This document shows positions 10,311 through 20,915 of a stretch of DNA of 64,000 bases, in pieces. The DNA is from Enterobacter cancerogenus (lineage in GTDB: Bacteria > Pseudomonadota > Gammaproteobacteria > Enterobacterales > Enterobacteriaceae). The notes under the pieces are model-generated. The model worked only from the letters and a program-made list of their open reading frames with translations, made no database searches and was not told where the DNA came from. A program made the position numbers and the translations under genes. Each line of letters opens with the position of its first letter. Position 1 is the first letter of the stretch. Location of the stretch: NCBI RefSeq assembly GCF_019047785.1, contig NZ_CP077290.1, positions 2,232,001 through 2,296,000 of the forward strand. The letters are read 5' to 3'.

Positions 10311-10334
10311 CCCCTCCCGTTCGGGAGGGGGTTT
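10311..10334 (+). terminator. Terminator after mscM
   Basis: A 9-bp GC-rich perfect inverted repeat (CCCCTCCCG / CGGGAGGGG) with a short T tract, 4 bp after the mscM stop. It lies between convergent mscM and yjeM and may serve both. Confidence 0.8.
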
Positions 10335-10340
10335 AATCCA

Positions 10341-11840
10341 CTATGCCGTTTCTGTGAGATAGGCCGTCGTACGACGACGGTAATTCTCATAAATCCCCAT
10401 CGCCATCAGCGAGAAGAAGATCGGGCCACCGACCATCCACAGCGCGCTGTTCCAGTCATTGGCCTCAATGACCGGCTGGATCACGGTGAAGATATTCGCA
10501 AAAGCCACTACCAGCACGACGACGGTGGTGGCCAGCAGCGTGGCGGCGCGGGTTTTGAAAATCACGAACGGACGTTCGAGATCCTGCTTCGCCTTAAAGA
10601 ACGGGAACGCCAGGGTCAGGAAAAGATAGGGCAGCGTCATTGATACGTTCGCCATCAGGGTCAGCTTGTTGTAAAACGCAGAGGCAGTATCCCCACCGAA
10701 CGACACCAGAAGAATAAACACGCAGACCAGCAGGCACTGCATCCACATGGCGTTCGCAGGCATACCTGCCGTATTGAGCTGCGTCATGCGGGCTGGCCAC
10801 AGCGCTTTTGGCGTTCCCTGGATAATCGCTTTTAGCGGCGAATAGATAAGCGTAAAGAAGGCACCGGTATAGGCGAGGAACATCGACAGGCCGGTGATAC
10901 GCGCGAACCAGACGCCCATCGTCGTGGCCGCATCCGGCGTCAGCTGCAGTGCCTGCCCGAGCGTCATCCCCAGGCTCTTCATCAGCACGTAAGTGATATT
11001 GCCAAGGTTAGTGGTATCGTTGCTTAACACCTGCTGCCAGTTGGTGCTCACACCCCAGAGAAAAATCGCCAGCGAGTAGCCGACAGAGATAACTATCGCC
11101 GCGAAGATAATGCCTTTGGCAAAGTTCTTTTCCGGGTTCTCGGTTTTATCGACCAGGCCGCCCACCGCTTCTATACCGCCATAGGCAAAGATGGCAAACA
11201 CCACAAAAGAGAGCATCGCGAGGCCGGACTGATAGCTCGGGTTAGGTGACGAAACGAAATTCACCTCCTGCGCAAAGTGGCCGCCGTTGAGACACAAAAT
11301 CGCGATGCTCACCAACAGCAGGACCAGGTTCAGACACATAACTGAAATACCGCCCACGGCGGTTATGCGCGCGATTTTGTTGATGCCTTTCGACGCCACC
11401 AGCGTCACTACCACCATCCAGCAGACCGCGAGGATCCCGACAACCTGCGTGGAGCTCAGCCCAGCCAAAGACCAGACCTGCGTTTTATCTGCCCCAAAGA
11501 GAAACGTCGAGAAAGGTACCCACACCTTGGCGGCGGTACTGACCATCCAGACCACGTAGGAAGAGAACCACATAAAGGTGCCGATAAACGCGTAGCGCGG
11601 CCCGATGCTGTTGTTCATCCACGAGTAAATCCCGCCCTCTTCCTTGCGATAAGCAGACCCCATCTCCGCCATCATCAGCGCAAACGGAATAAAGAAGAAC
11701 AGAGCAGAGACGATATAAAACGGCGTCGCGCTGTAGCCCATCAGGTAAAACGCCGAAGGGCTGTTAGCAAAGCCAAACACTGACGTAAAAATCATCAGGA
11801 TAAGACCGGTCAGGGTCATTTTTTTCATTGAGTGGGACAT
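10341..11840 (-). CDS. yjeM: YjeM, APC-family amino acid transporter
   Basis: A 499-residue inner-membrane transporter of the APC/glutamate:GABA antiporter group with about 12 hydrophobic helices. It carries the typical first-helix region (GFANSPSAFYLMGYSA) and the GGIYSWM segment, and matches E. coli YjeM along its length. The substrate is not established. The start was set at MSHSMKKM (11840); an in-frame ATG is present four codons upstream. It is convergent with mscM. A 198-bp gap upstream holds no gene and presumably its promoter. Confidence 0.9.
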   Translation of the reverse strand: MSHSMKKMTLTGLILMIFTSVFGFANSPSAFYLMGYSATPFYIVSALFFFIPFALMMAEMGSAYRKEEGGIYSWMNNSIGPRYAFIGTFMWFSSYVVWMVSTAAKVWVPFSTFLFGADKTQVWSLAGLSSTQVVGILAVCWMVVVTLVASKGINKIARITAVGGISVMCLNLVLLLVSIAILCLNGGHFAQEVNFVSSPNPSYQSGLAMLSFVVFAIFAYGGIEAVGGLVDKTENPEKNFAKGIIFAAIVISVGYSLAIFLWGVSTNWQQVLSNDTTNLGNITYVLMKSLGMTLGQALQLTPDAATTMGVWFARITGLSMFLAYTGAFFTLIYSPLKAIIQGTPKALWPARMTQLNTAGMPANAMWMQCLLVCVFILLVSFGGDTASAFYNKLTLMANVSMTLPYLFLTLAFPFFKAKQDLERPFVIFKTRAATLLATTVVVLVVAFANIFTVIQPVIEANDWNSALWMVGGPIFFSLMAMGIYENYRRRTTAYLTETA

Positions 11841-12038
11841 AGAACCATCCAAAGCGAAATAAACTGCGCGGATGGTAGCAGATGACCAGACGAAAAGTGT
11901 GGCTATTCAGGGCAAATTAGGAAAATAACCTGCGTAACGCGACGCTGGCAGTTATTGATGCCATGAATATTTACTGGAAAGGTTTATTGCCAGGGAGAGA
12001 GACACACCGGGCAGGCTCGCGCGCCACCCAGTATTGTA

Positions 12039-13016
12039 TTACGCGCGGTCGACCGTAAATGCAATCACGTCGCCAAGCTGCTCTGCGCCAAGCGCCAGCA
12101 TCACCAGACGGTCAACACCCAACGCCACGCCGGAACAATCGGGCAGGCCGGCTTTCAGGGCTTCCAGCAGATTCACGTCGATCGGCTGTTGCGGCAGGCC
12201 CCGGGCGTTACGCTTGCGGTTGTCCTGTTCGAAACGCTGCTGCTGTTCGCGCGCGTCGGTCAGTTCGTGGAAGCCATTCGCCAGCTCGATGCCTTTGTAG
12301 TAGACCTCAAAACGTTCAGCTACGCGGTGATCTTCCGTACTGATCTGCGCCAGCGAGGCCTGGCTTGCCGGGAAGTGATAGACGAACGTTGGGCGATCTT
12401 TGCCGATCTGCGGCTCAACGCCGAAGGTAAACAGCAGTTGCAGCAGCGTGTCGCGATCTTCTTCCGTCTCCGCCACGTTGCTGAGATCCAGTTTTGCCGC
12501 CGCGTCGCGCAGCTGCGCTTTGTCGGCAGACAGCGGATCGATTTCCAGATGGCGCTGGAACGCCTGCTGATAGGAAAGCGTCTCGGCTTCCGCGCAGTCC
12601 AGCACCTGTTGCAGCAGGTCGTCCACCTCGTTCATCAGGCGATACATGTCGTAATGCGGACGGTACCACTCCAGCATAGTGAATTCCGGATTATGGTGAC
12701 GGCCCATCTCTTCATTACGGAAGCTACGGCACAGCTGATACACCGGGCCACAGCCCGCCGCCAGCAGGCGCTTCATATGGTATTCCGGGCTGGTCATCAG
12801 ATAGAGATTCATCCCCTGTGAGTGGCCAGGGCCAACAAAACGGGTTTCAAACGGGACCAGATGAATATCCGTTACCGTTGCCTGGCTCATGCACGGCGTT
12901 TCCACCTCAAGGACTCCGCGATCGGCAAAGAAACGACGGATCTCCGCCATAATGGCCGCGCGTTTAAGCAGGTTTGGGATGGATGCGCTCGGCTGCCAGG
13001 TTGCCGTTTCGCTCAT
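12039..13016 (-). CDS. epmA: EpmA (PoxA/GenX), EF-P beta-lysylation ligase
   Basis: A 325-residue paralogue of the class II lysyl-tRNA synthetase catalytic domain without the anticodon-binding domain. It attaches (R)-beta-lysine to K34 of EF-P. Class II motifs are visible: motif 2 [19 protein letters not shown] (about residues 100-118) and motif 3 [12 protein letters not shown] near the C terminus. The start at 13016 gives the E. coli length and N terminus ([10 protein letters not shown]); the longer open frame to 13106 has no homology support. Its target Efp and partner EpmB are encoded 8-9 kb away in this window. It is divergent from frdA. Confidence 0.95.
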   Translation of the reverse strand: MSETATWQPSASIPNLLKRAAIMAEIRRFFADRGVLEVETPCMSQATVTDIHLVPFETRFVGPGHSQGMNLYLMTSPEYHMKRLLAAGCGPVYQLCRSFRNEEMGRHHNPEFTMLEWYRPHYDMYRLMNEVDDLLQQVLDCAEAETLSYQQAFQRHLEIDPLSADKAQLRDAAAKLDLSNVAETEEDRDTLLQLLFTFGVEPQIGKDRPTFVYHFPASQASLAQISTEDHRVAERFEVYYKGIELANGFHELTDAREQQQRFEQDNRKRNARGLPQQPIDVNLLEALKAGLPDCSGVALGVDRLVMLALGAEQLGDVIAFTVDRA

Positions 13017-13175
13017 GAGTTTTTCTCCGATTTCAGACAAGGGCACGAAGTCTACTCGACAGGCGGGGCAGAGACAAATTTTGCACAGTAAAAAGCTGCT
13101 TTTCATTCATGAGTGAAATTACGTGACGCAATTCATCAATCACCATGATAAATCACCGCACAGAACAGCAAAAAA

Positions 13176-13217
13176 ATCGAACACGTCAAATTTCCCTCAT
13201 ATCCATCCGGTTATACT
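13176..13217 (+). promoter_or_regulatory. frdA promoter with FNR-like site
   Basis: The 309-bp epmA-frdA gap holds no gene. A -10 element TATACT (13212-13217) lies about 110 bp before frdA in the same context as the E. coli frd promoter (GGTTATACTGTTTTACCC). Upstream, ATCGAACACGTCAA (13176-13189) corresponds in position to the E. coli FNR site, although only the GTCAA half fits TTGAT-N4-ATCAA well. Activation by FNR in anoxia is inferred from E. coli. Confidence 0.65.
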
Positions 13218-13325
13218 GTTTTACCCATAAAGGAGCAGTGGAATCGCTTTCGCAATCGTCCGTTTGGACAGGTGAACTGCCTTTAACTCACGCATTGCGG
13301 GAAAACAAAAATCTGGAGGAATGTC

Positions 13326-15116
13326 GTGCAAACTTTTCAAGCCGATCTTGCCGTAATAGGCGCTGGCGGGGCTGGATTACGCGCAGCAATTGCTGCGGCA
13401 CAAGCTAATCCAAACGCTAAAATCGCTCTGATTTCAAAAGTCTATCCGATGCGCAGCCACACCGTTGCCGCTGAAGGAGGGTCCGCCGCCGTTGCGCAGG
13501 ATCATGACAGCTTCGAATACCATTTCCACGACACGGTTGCAGGGGGCGACTGGCTTTGCGAACAGGATGTCGTTGACTACTTCGTGCATCACTGCCCCAC
13601 GGAGATGACCCAGCTTGAGCAATGGGGTTGCCCGTGGAGTCGCCGCCCGGACGGCAGCGTCAACGTTCGTCGCTTCGGCGGCATGAAGATAGAACGAACC
13701 TGGTTCGCCGCCGACAAAACCGGCTTCCACATGCTCCACACCCTGTTCCAGACCTCCCTTCAGTTCCCACAAATTCAGCGCTTTGACGAGCACTTCGTCC
13801 TCGACATCCTGGTGGATGAGGGCGAAGCGCGCGGTCTGGTGGCGATGAACATGATGGAAGGCACCCTTGTGCAGATCCGCGCGAAAGCGGTGGTGATGGC
13901 AACGGGCGGTGCGGGGCGCGTTTATCGCTACAACACCAACGGCGGTATCGTCACCGGCGACGGCATGGGCATGGCGCTCCGCCACGGCGTGCCGCTGCGC
14001 GATATGGAGTTTGTCCAGTATCACCCAACCGGTCTGCCAGGCTCCGGCATTCTGATGACGGAAGGCTGCCGCGGTGAAGGCGGCATTTTGGTTAATAAAA
14101 ACGGCTATCGCTACCTGCAGGATTACGGTATGGGGCCAGAAACACCGCTCGGCGAGCCGAAGAACAAATACATGGAGCTGGGTCCACGCGACAAAGTGTC
14201 TCAGGCTTTCTGGCACGAATGGCGCAAAGGCAACACCATCTCCACGCCGCGCGGCGATGTGGTTCACCTCGATCTGCGTCATCTCGGCGAGAAGAAACTG
14301 CTGGAGCGCTTGCCGTTCATCTGCGAGCTGGCGAAAGCATACGTTGGCGTCGATCCGGTGAAAGAGCCCATTCCGGTGCGTCCAACCGCGCACTACACCA
14401 TGGGCGGGATCGAAACCGACCAGCAGTGTGAAACCCGCATTAAAGGCCTGTTCGCCGTTGGCGAGTGCTCCTCCGTGGGCCTGCACGGCGCAAACCGTCT
14501 GGGGTCCAACTCGCTGGCCGAGCTGGTGGTCTTTGGTCGCATGGCGGGCGAGCGCGCGATGGAGCGTGCCGCCACGGCAGGTGAAGCCAACGGTGCGGCG
14601 CTGGATGCGCAGGTTGCCGACGTTGAAAAACGGCTCAAAGACCTGGTGAATCAGGAAGGCAACGAAAACTGGTCGAAGATCCGCGACGAAATGGGCCTGT
14701 CGATGGAAGAAGGCTGCGGCATCTACCGTACGCCAGAGCTGATGCAGAAAACCGTCGACAAATTGGCGGAGCTGCAGGAACGGTTCAGGCATGTACGCAT
14801 CACCGACACCTCCAGCGTTTTCAATACCGACCTGCTCTATACCATTGAGCTGGGCCACGGTCTGAACGTCGCGGAATGTATGGCGCACTCGGCGCTGGCG
14901 CGTAAAGAGTCACGCGGTGCCCACCAGCGTCTGGATGAAGGTTGTACGGAACGTGATGACGTCAATTTCCTGAAACATACTCTCGCCTGGCGCGACGCGG
15001 ATGGCACCACTCGTCTGGACTACAGCGACGTGAAGATCACCACGCTGCCACCGGCGAAACGCGTGTACGGTGCAGAAGCAGAAGCCGCCGAGAAGAAGGA
15101 GAAGGCGAATGGCTGA
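13326..15116 (+). CDS. frdA: FrdA, fumarate reductase flavoprotein subunit
   Basis: The catalytic subunit of menaquinol:fumarate reductase, the terminal reductase of anaerobic fumarate respiration, on the cytoplasmic face of the inner membrane. The 596-residue protein has the dinucleotide fold ([13 protein letters not shown]), the SHTVAAEGG motif with the FAD-linking histidine, and the active-site [21 protein letters not shown] region. The start is GTG at 13326 preceded by TGGAGGAATG. It is six residues shorter than E. coli FrdA, near the C terminus. The stop overlaps frdB by 8 bp. Confidence 0.97.
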   Translation: MQTFQADLAVIGAGGAGLRAAIAAAQANPNAKIALISKVYPMRSHTVAAEGGSAAVAQDHDSFEYHFHDTVAGGDWLCEQDVVDYFVHHCPTEMTQLEQWGCPWSRRPDGSVNVRRFGGMKIERTWFAADKTGFHMLHTLFQTSLQFPQIQRFDEHFVLDILVDEGEARGLVAMNMMEGTLVQIRAKAVVMATGGAGRVYRYNTNGGIVTGDGMGMALRHGVPLRDMEFVQYHPTGLPGSGILMTEGCRGEGGILVNKNGYRYLQDYGMGPETPLGEPKNKYMELGPRDKVSQAFWHEWRKGNTISTPRGDVVHLDLRHLGEKKLLERLPFICELAKAYVGVDPVKEPIPVRPTAHYTMGGIETDQQCETRIKGLFAVGECSSVGLHGANRLGSNSLAELVVFGRMAGERAMERAATAGEANGAALDAQVADVEKRLKDLVNQEGNENWSKIRDEMGLSMEEGCGIYRTPELMQKTVDKLAELQERFRHVRITDTSSVFNTDLLYTIELGHGLNVAECMAHSALARKESRGAHQRLDEGCTERDDVNFLKHTLAWRDADGTTRLDYSDVKITTLPPAKRVYGAEAEAAEKKEKANG

Positions 15117-15843
15117 GATGCAAAAAATGAAAGTTGAAGTGGTGCGCTACAACCCGGAAGTGGACACCGCGCCGCACAGCGCTTTTTATGAAGTGCCCTA
15201 TGACGAGCAAACCTCCCTGCTGGATGCGCTCGGGTATATCAAAGATAACCTGGCGCCGGATCTGAGCTATCGCTGGTCGTGCCGTATGGCGATCTGCGGC
15301 TCCTGCGGCATGATGGTCAACAAGGTGCCGAAGCTGGCCTGTAAGACCTTCCTGCGCGACTACACCAAAGGCATCAAGGTTGAAGCGCTGGGCAATTTCC
15401 CGATCGAACGCGATCTGGTGGTCGATATGACCCACTTTATCGAAAGTCTGGAGGCCATTAAGCCGTACATCATTGGCAACCCGCGCACGCCGGATCAAGG
15501 CCCGAATACGCAAACCCCGGCGCAGATGGCGAAATACCATCAGTTCTCCGGCTGCATCAACTGCGGCCTGTGCTATGCCGCGTGCCCACAGTTTGGCCTG
15601 AACCCGGAGTTCATCGGCCCGGCCGCCATTACCCTGGCGCACCGCTATAACGAGGACAGCCGCGACCACGGCAAAAAAGAACGTATGGCGCAGCTTAACA
15701 GCCAGAACGGCGTCTGGACCTGCACCTTTGTGGGCTACTGCTCCGAAGTCTGTCCAAAGCACGTCGACCCGGCTGCCGCTATTCAGCAGGGGAAAGTAGA
15801 AAGCTCGAAAGACTTTCTTATCGCAACCCTGAAACCACGCTAA
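15109..15843 (+). CDS. frdB: FrdB, fumarate reductase iron-sulfur subunit
   Basis: A 244-residue electron-transfer subunit with three clusters. The 2Fe-2S ligands lie in [21 protein letters not shown] (split: first cysteines near 57-65, last near 77), and the 4Fe-4S and 3Fe-4S ligands in [13 protein letters not shown] and [11 protein letters not shown]. The start ATG at 15109 (MAEMQKMK) overlaps the end of frdA, with AAGGAGAAGG upstream inside frdA. Length equals E. coli FrdB. Confidence 0.97.
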   Translation: MAEMQKMKVEVVRYNPEVDTAPHSAFYEVPYDEQTSLLDALGYIKDNLAPDLSYRWSCRMAICGSCGMMVNKVPKLACKTFLRDYTKGIKVEALGNFPIERDLVVDMTHFIESLEAIKPYIIGNPRTPDQGPNTQTPAQMAKYHQFSGCINCGLCYAACPQFGLNPEFIGPAAITLAHRYNEDSRDHGKKERMAQLNSQNGVWTCTFVGYCSEVCPKHVDPAAAIQQGKVESSKDFLIATLKPR

Positions 15844-15853
15844 GGAGTGCATG

Positions 15854-16249
15854 ATGACGACTAAACGCAAAGCCTATGTGCGGCCGATGCCGTCCACCTG
15901 GTGGAAAAAACTGCCGTTTTATCGCTTCTATATGCTGCGTGAAGGGACGGCAGTTCCCGCGGTGTGGTTCAGTCTGGAGCTTATCTACGGCATTTTTGCC
16001 CTTAAGCACGGCCCCGAATCCTGGGCGAGTTTTGTGGGTTTCCTGCAAAACCCGATCATCGTGGTGCTGAACCTGATCGTGCTCGCTGCGGCGCTGCTGC
16101 ATACCAAAACCTGGTTTGAACTGGCACCCAAGGCGGCGAACATCATCGTTAAAGGCGAGAAAATGGGACCAGAGCCTGTGATTAAAGGGCTGTGGGCGGT
16201 GACGGCAGTGGTTACTGTGGTCATTCTGTTTGTCGCACTGTTCTGGTAA
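15854..16249 (+). CDS. frdC: FrdC, fumarate reductase membrane anchor
   Basis: A 131-residue integral membrane protein with three hydrophobic helices; with FrdD it anchors FrdAB and binds menaquinol. The segment [28 protein letters not shown] matches E. coli FrdC (quinone-site and helix II-III region). AAGGAG at 15842-15847 suits the second of two adjacent ATGs (15854), which gives the E. coli N terminus MTTKRK. Ten bases separate it from frdB. Confidence 0.96.
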   Translation: MTTKRKAYVRPMPSTWWKKLPFYRFYMLREGTAVPAVWFSLELIYGIFALKHGPESWASFVGFLQNPIIVVLNLIVLAAALLHTKTWFELAPKAANIIVKGEKMGPEPVIKGLWAVTAVVTVVILFVALFW

Positions 16250-16259
16250 GGAGACTACC

Positions 16260-16619
16260 GTGATCAATCCGAATCCAAAACGTTCTGACGAGCCGGTTTT
16301 CTGGGGGTTGTTCGGTGCAGGCGGCATGTGGAGCGCCATCATCGCACCGGTGATTGTCCTGCTGGTCGGCATTATGCTGCCGCTCGGGCTGTTCCCGGGC
16401 GATGCGCTGGGTTATGAACGCGTCCTCGCGTTTGCCAGCAGCTTTATTGGCCGCGTGTTCATCTTCCTGATGATCGTCCTGCCCCTGTGGCTCGGCTTGC
16501 ACCGCATTCACCACGCGATGCACGACCTGAAAATCCACGTTCCAAACGGGAAATGGGTCTTCTACGGCCTGGCCACCATCCTGACCGTGGTCACCCTGAT
16601 CGCCGTCGTCACCCTGTGA
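16260..16619 (+). CDS. frdD: FrdD, fumarate reductase membrane anchor
   Basis: A 119-residue three-helix membrane subunit, last gene of frdABCD. The GTG start at 16260 ([20 protein letters not shown]) has AAGGAG at 16248-16253 and gives the E. coli N terminus and length. The [12 protein letters not shown] segment is a family signature. A terminator hairpin follows 8 bp after the stop. In E. coli this hairpin is the ampC attenuator; here ampR is inserted instead, convergent with frdD. Confidence 0.96.
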   Translation: MINPNPKRSDEPVFWGLFGAGGMWSAIIAPVIVLLVGIMLPLGLFPGDALGYERVLAFASSFIGRVFIFLMIVLPLWLGLHRIHHAMHDLKIHVPNGKWVFYGLATILTVVTLIAVVTL

Positions 16620-16626
16620 TCGTTCT

Positions 16627-16650
16627 GGCCCGCCACCCGGCGGGCCTTCT
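16627..16650. terminator. Terminator between convergent frdD and ampR
   Basis: Perfect 8-bp hairpin GGCCCGCC (16627-16634), ACCC loop, GGCGGGCC (16639-16646), then TTCT. It ends the frd transcript and reaches to the ampR stop codon. Confidence 0.75.
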
Positions 16651-17524
16651 AGTGCGGCATCTTCTCCACCAGCCACTGGGCGAATTCGCGCATGGCGGGC
16701 GTTTCCACACGCGACTGCAGCCGCGTCAGCCAGTAACTGCCCAGATCGATCTGCGCCGCAAACGGCTGCACGATACGCTCGCGGGCGAGTAAATGGCTAA
16801 ACATATCGACAGGTGCGATAGCGATCCCCACGCCGGCCTGGGCGGCCTCCAGCATAGTGACGGACGAATCAAAGACCATAACCCGGTGCGTCGGTGAAGG
16901 TGGATGCTCGCCCACCGCTGCCATCCACGCCGTCCATTCATCCCGTCGATACGAACGCAGCAGGGTAAATTTCAGTATGTCGGCCGGGGTGCGCAGTCTG
17001 GCGGCAATGGCTGGCGTACAGAGCGGGGCCAGCGGGGCATGGCACAGAAACGTTGCCTCGGTGCCGTGCCACGCTCCGCCGCCGTAGCGGATCGTGTAAT
17101 CCAGCCCTTCAGCCGCCGGATCGACGCGGTTGTTGTGTGTAGACAGCTGAAGATCGATATGCGGGCAGCGGCGGCGGAAATCATCAAGCTGCGAAAATAA
17201 CACGCCGGTCGCAAACGTCCCCACGACGCCGATTTTCAGCTTCTCCTGCGCCCGGTGATTTGCAAAGCGATCTAACATACCGGCGATACGATCAAAGGAA
17301 TCGTTCAGCACCGGCAGCAAATTTTCCCCTTCCGTGGTCAGCATCAAACCTCGCGAAACGCGGATAAAGAGCTGGCAGTTCAGGTGCTGCTCCAGCGCCT
17401 TGACGTGCTGGCTGATGGCAGAGTGGGTGACGTTCAGCTCGATAGCGGCATGCGTAAAGCTCAGATGCCGGGCGGCAGCTTCAAAAGCACGAAGTGAATT
17501 AAGCGGGATGTAGCTGCGCGTCAT
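16649..17524 (-). CDS. ampR: AmpR, LysR-type regulator of ampC
   Basis: A 291-residue LysR-family regulator. The N-terminal winged HTH (about 7-65, LRAFEAAARHLSFTHAAIEL then THSAISQHVKALE) precedes an effector domain that senses muropeptides. In the family, UDP-MurNAc-pentapeptide keeps AmpR as a repressor and 1,6-anhydroMurNAc peptides turn it into an activator of ampC. Residues whose substitution is known to deregulate AmpC (S35, G102, T103, D135) are all wild type here. It is divergent from ampC across 131 bp, the standard Enterobacter and Citrobacter arrangement, and it is absent from E. coli K-12. Confidence 0.95.
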   Translation of the reverse strand: MTRSYIPLNSLRAFEAAARHLSFTHAAIELNVTHSAISQHVKALEQHLNCQLFIRVSRGLMLTTEGENLLPVLNDSFDRIAGMLDRFANHRAQEKLKIGVVGTFATGVLFSQLDDFRRRCPHIDLQLSTHNNRVDPAAEGLDYTIRYGGGAWHGTEATFLCHAPLAPLCTPAIAARLRTPADILKFTLLRSYRRDEWTAWMAAVGEHPPSPTHRVMVFDSSVTMLEAAQAGVGIAIAPVDMFSHLLARERIVQPFAAQIDLGSYWLTRLQSRVETPAMREFAQWLVEKMPH

Positions 17525-17544
17525 AGGCTCGTCCGTTAGAAAAA

Positions 17545-17600
17545 TTTACAGCTCATGCTAAATTTAACCGTTTGTCAGCGGCTGTCAAATCCCACAGACT
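17545..17600 (+). promoter_or_regulatory. ampR-ampC intergenic operator and ampC promoter
   Basis: The divergent spacer holds the AT-rich block GCTAAATTTAACCGTTTGTCA (around 17557-17577, given here as a site description) that corresponds to the AmpR-binding region of other ampR-ampC systems. A -35-like TTGTCA (17572-17577) with a 17-bp spacer leads to a weak -10 CAGACT (17595-17600), about 55 bp before the ampC start. A weak core promoter with an adjacent LysR site suits activation on induction. Exact limits are uncertain. Confidence 0.6.
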
Positions 17601-17652
17601 ACGCTCGTCTTATGGGCCCGGACACTCCCTTACACGCTATTACGGAAGATAA

Positions 17653-18801
<1,149 letters not shown>

Positions 18802-18807
18802 CGCGTT

Positions 18808-18836
18808 GCCGGGTGGCGGCTTCGTCCACCCGGCCT
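18808..18836. repeat. REP element after ampC
   Basis: GCCGGGTGGCGG, a short loop, then CCACCCGGCCT: an imperfect palindrome of the enteric REP family, 6 bp after the ampC stop. Without a T run it is more likely a 3'-end stabiliser than a classical terminator. Confidence 0.75.
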
Positions 18837-18915
18837 CCGCCAGTCAACAACGTACAAAACCCGCATTTTCCTTGCTGTCATCTACACTTAACAAAAAACC
18901 AGTAAGGAAACACCT

Positions 18916-19446
18916 ATGCGCATTCTGCCTGTTATCGCCGCAGTGACAGCCGCGTTTTTAGTCGTTGCCTGCAGCTCCCCTACCCCTCCTCCTGGCGTGA
19001 CTGTCGTCAGCAATTTCGACGCACAACACTTCCTTGGCACCTGGTATGAAATCGCCCGCCTCGATCATCGCTTTGAACGCCGATTAGAAAAAGTCACGGC
19101 ACATTACAGCTCAATGGATGACGGCGGTATTCAGGTCGTTAACCGGGGATATAATCCAGATCGTGAGATGTGGCAGCAGTCTGTGGGTAAAGCCTACTTT
19201 ACCGGCGATCCGCACAGAGCCGCCATGAAGATCTCGTTTATTGGCCCGTTCTACGGCGGATACAACGTGATCGCACTCGACAGAGAGTATCGCCATGCGC
19301 TGATTTGCGGGCCGGATCGCAGCTATCTGTGGATACTCTCCCGCACGCCAACCCTTTCACCCGAAATGAAACAGCAGATGCTCGACGTTGCGACCCGGCA
19401 AGGGTTTGATGTAACGAAATTAATCTGGGTAGAGCAGCCGCATTAA
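18916..19446 (+). CDS. blc: Blc, outer-membrane lipocalin
   Basis: A 176-residue lipoprotein. The signal peptide ends in the lipobox LVVAC with the lipidated cysteine at 19. The lipocalin motif [15 protein letters not shown] (about residues 42-56) and the conserved C-terminal [10 protein letters not shown] segment are present. E. coli Blc binds lysophospholipids, is anchored in the outer membrane, and is expressed under sigma-S and starvation. It lies downstream of ampC in the same direction, as in E. coli. Its 3' end overlaps the 3' end of convergent gdx by 4 bp. Confidence 0.96.
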   Translation: MRILPVIAAVTAAFLVVACSSPTPPPGVTVVSNFDAQHFLGTWYEIARLDHRFERRLEKVTAHYSSMDDGGIQVVNRGYNPDREMWQQSVGKAYFTGDPHRAAMKISFIGPFYGGYNVIALDREYRHALICGPDRSYLWILSRTPTLSPEMKQQMLDVATRQGFDVTKLIWVEQPH

Positions 19447-19760
19447 TGCGTGCTGAGCTTCAGCCCTATGATCCCGGCAACAATCAGCGCGAGGCTGGCG
19501 ATGCGCGCCAGGCTCGCTGATTCTCCCAGCAGTAAGATCCCGGTTATCGCCGCACCGACGGCACCAATGCCTGTCCAGACGGCATAGGCTGTACCCACGG
19601 GCAGAGAACGCATCGCCCATGACAGCAGGACAATGCTCACAATCATCGCGGTGACGGTAATGACGCTTGGGGTCAGGCGGGTGAAACCATGGGTATATTT
19701 CAGGCCAATGGCCCATACCACTTCGAGCAGACCGGCAATAAAGAGAATAATCCAGGACAT
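19443..19760 (-). CDS. gdx: Gdx (SugE), guanidinium exporter of the SMR family
   Basis: A 105-residue inner-membrane protein with four helices. The SMR glutamate lies in helix 1 ([15 protein letters not shown]13), and [14 protein letters not shown] is the family signature in helix 3. Gdx is a dual-topology dimer that exchanges guanidinium for protons. Assignment to the guanidinium subtype is supported by the guanidine-II riboswitch in its leader. Start ATG at 19760, with AAGGAG (19767-19772) six bases upstream on the minus strand. It is convergent with blc. Confidence 0.96.
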   Translation of the reverse strand: MSWIILFIAGLLEVVWAIGLKYTHGFTRLTPSVITVTAMIVSIVLLSWAMRSLPVGTAYAVWTGIGAVGAAITGILLLGESASLARIASLALIVAGIIGLKLSTH

Positions 19761-19786
19761 CTCAGGCTCCTTAACTTCAGTGAAAG

Positions 19787-19832
19787 TTGGGGCCGTCCCC
19801 GGTGAAAGAGGCGCTCACGGGTCGTCCCGCAA
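19787..19832 (-). ncRNA. Guanidine-II (mini-ykkC) riboswitch of gdx
   Basis: The gdx leader, read on the minus strand, has two small hairpins with the diagnostic ACGR loops: GCGGG-ACGA-CCCGT (19830-19817) and GGGG-ACGG-CCCC (about 19800-19789), joined by a linker of about 14 nt. The second hairpin ends 17 bases before the AAGGAG ribosome site. In known members guanidinium bridges the two loops and exposes the ribosome site, switching translation on. The consensus loop sequences and the gdx context make the call strong. Confidence 0.92.
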
Positions 19833-20022
19833 GGCAGAGGTTACACGCCCTATTTTGGTTAGCGTGCGATTTTTTTTCAATCCTTTTTTGCTGAACGCGT
19901 TAAGGCAAGAAATAGCCTCAGTATGCCGTGCAGTTCAGGCATTTATCACTCATCCGACTTCTCTATGATGGTGTGCTTTCTGATGGCAGGAAGCCAAACC
20001 ACTAGCCGACTGCGAATACAAT

Positions 20023-20622
20023 ATGTTCAAAATTCTTTTGATTGACCGTTGTCACTTCACCCGCGCCGGGATTGAAGACTGGCTCAATCACTCAGGCCTG
20101 TTTCCGGGTGACTTCGTTGTGACCGGCCTGAATAATCTGTTTCTTGCCCGAGAGCACATCCTGCAGTGGAAACCGACGTTAGTTATCGCTGACTTACACG
20201 GTTTCAGACAGGACATTCACCATTTTCAGCAGCTCTCTTCCTTGCTGATAGCCAGCGAAACGCTGCCTTTTATTTTATTGCAGTCGGGCGAGGAGAAAGC
20301 GATGGCAGATTATGTGGCGCAGTTCCCGGTATGGTCGTCACTGCACAAAAAAACCGATCTCGAACAGGTGGCAACGGTGATTAACGACGCGCTGACGATG
20401 TGTACGCGCGTGGCGATCCCACAGGCGGCGGCCCCGCTGTTAACCCGGCAGGAAGAAAAAGTGCTAACGCTGTGGATGGATGGTGCAAGCAACCAAAAGA
20501 TTGCCAGCCACCTGAGCATTAATGGAAAGACGGTTTATACGTATAAACGCAATATTCGCATGAAATTGCATATGGATACGCGCTTTTCGCCGTTTTTATC
20601 GCTGCAGGAAAGTGAAAATTGA
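20023..20622 (+). CDS. ecnR: EcnR-type LuxR-family regulator
   Basis: A 199-residue protein with an atypical receiver-like N terminus (MFKILLIDRCHFTRAGIEDW) and a C-terminal LuxR HTH (about 138-182, LTRQEEKVLTLWMDGASNQ then KIASHLSINGKTVYTYK). The N-terminal domain lacks an evident phospho-acceptor site and acidic pocket, so phosphorylation is doubtful. Citrobacter freundii has a regulator named ecnR between sugE and ecnB, in the same place and orientation, and that is the basis for the symbol. E. coli K-12 lacks it here. It is convergent with ecnB; a control function on ecnAB is inferred. Confidence 0.75.
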   Translation: MFKILLIDRCHFTRAGIEDWLNHSGLFPGDFVVTGLNNLFLAREHILQWKPTLVIADLHGFRQDIHHFQQLSSLLIASETLPFILLQSGEEKAMADYVAQFPVWSSLHKKTDLEQVATVINDALTMCTRVAIPQAAAPLLTRQEEKVLTLWMDGASNQKIASHLSINGKTVYTYKRNIRMKLHMDTRFSPFLSLQESEN

Positions 20623-20652
20623 CGGTACGGAGAGACGACACGCCGTACCGTC
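20621..20652 (-). terminator. Hairpin between ecnR and ecnB
   Basis: Perfect 10-bp inverted repeat GACGGTACGG (20621-20630) / CCGTACCGTC (20643-20652). The T-rich stretch AATTTTCACTTT follows on the minus strand, so it best terminates ecnB; it also begins within the ecnR stop codon. Confidence 0.7.
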
Positions 20653-20660
20653 CTGTCTCA

Positions 20661-20807
20661 TCAGTTCTGAGCTTTAGTCGCTGCACCAGAAATGGCACTA
20701 CCACCGTCAGAGATATCTTCCCCTACACCACGGGTGGTATTACATGCGGTCAGTACCGAAGACAGCACCAGAACAGAAAAGATCGCTGCAATTGTTTTCT
20801 TAACCAT
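20661..20807 (-). CDS. ecnB: EcnB, entericidin B lipoprotein
   Basis: A 48-residue lipoprotein, found by reading the strand directly. It starts [20 protein letters not shown], has lipobox LTAC with cysteine 22, and continues [16 protein letters not shown], nearly identical to E. coli EcnB. The mature peptide is about 27 residues and amphipathic. In E. coli, EcnB is a sigma-S-dependent bacteriolytic lipoprotein described as the toxin opposed by EcnA. It has its own probable sigma-S promoter and is followed by a hairpin. Confidence 0.95.
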   Translation of the reverse strand: MVKKTIAAIFSVLVLSSVLTACNTTRGVGEDISDGGSAISGAATKAQN

Positions 20808-20839
20808 AATATCTTCCTTTTATAGCCAAAGTTATTTTG

Positions 20840-20846
20840 TGTATAG
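20840..20846 (-). promoter_or_regulatory. Probable sigma-S -10 element of ecnB
   Basis: CTATACA on the minus strand, 33 bp upstream of the ecnB start. It fits the CTATACT extended -10 preference of sigma-S, and E. coli ecnB is known to be sigma-S dependent. No -35 was assigned. Confidence 0.55.
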
Positions 20847-20915
20847 CAACTTAAGGATAGACAAGATCCCGGCGCTTGACGGAGAAGGAACAATTTTTAG
20901 GAAAATTAGACGGGA

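Noticed and set aside
13434..14888. 484-codon open frame antisense to frdA
   Set aside because: Mirrors the coding frame of a strongly conserved gene. Such long antisense frames are common opposite GC-rich genes; there is no ribosome site or family match.
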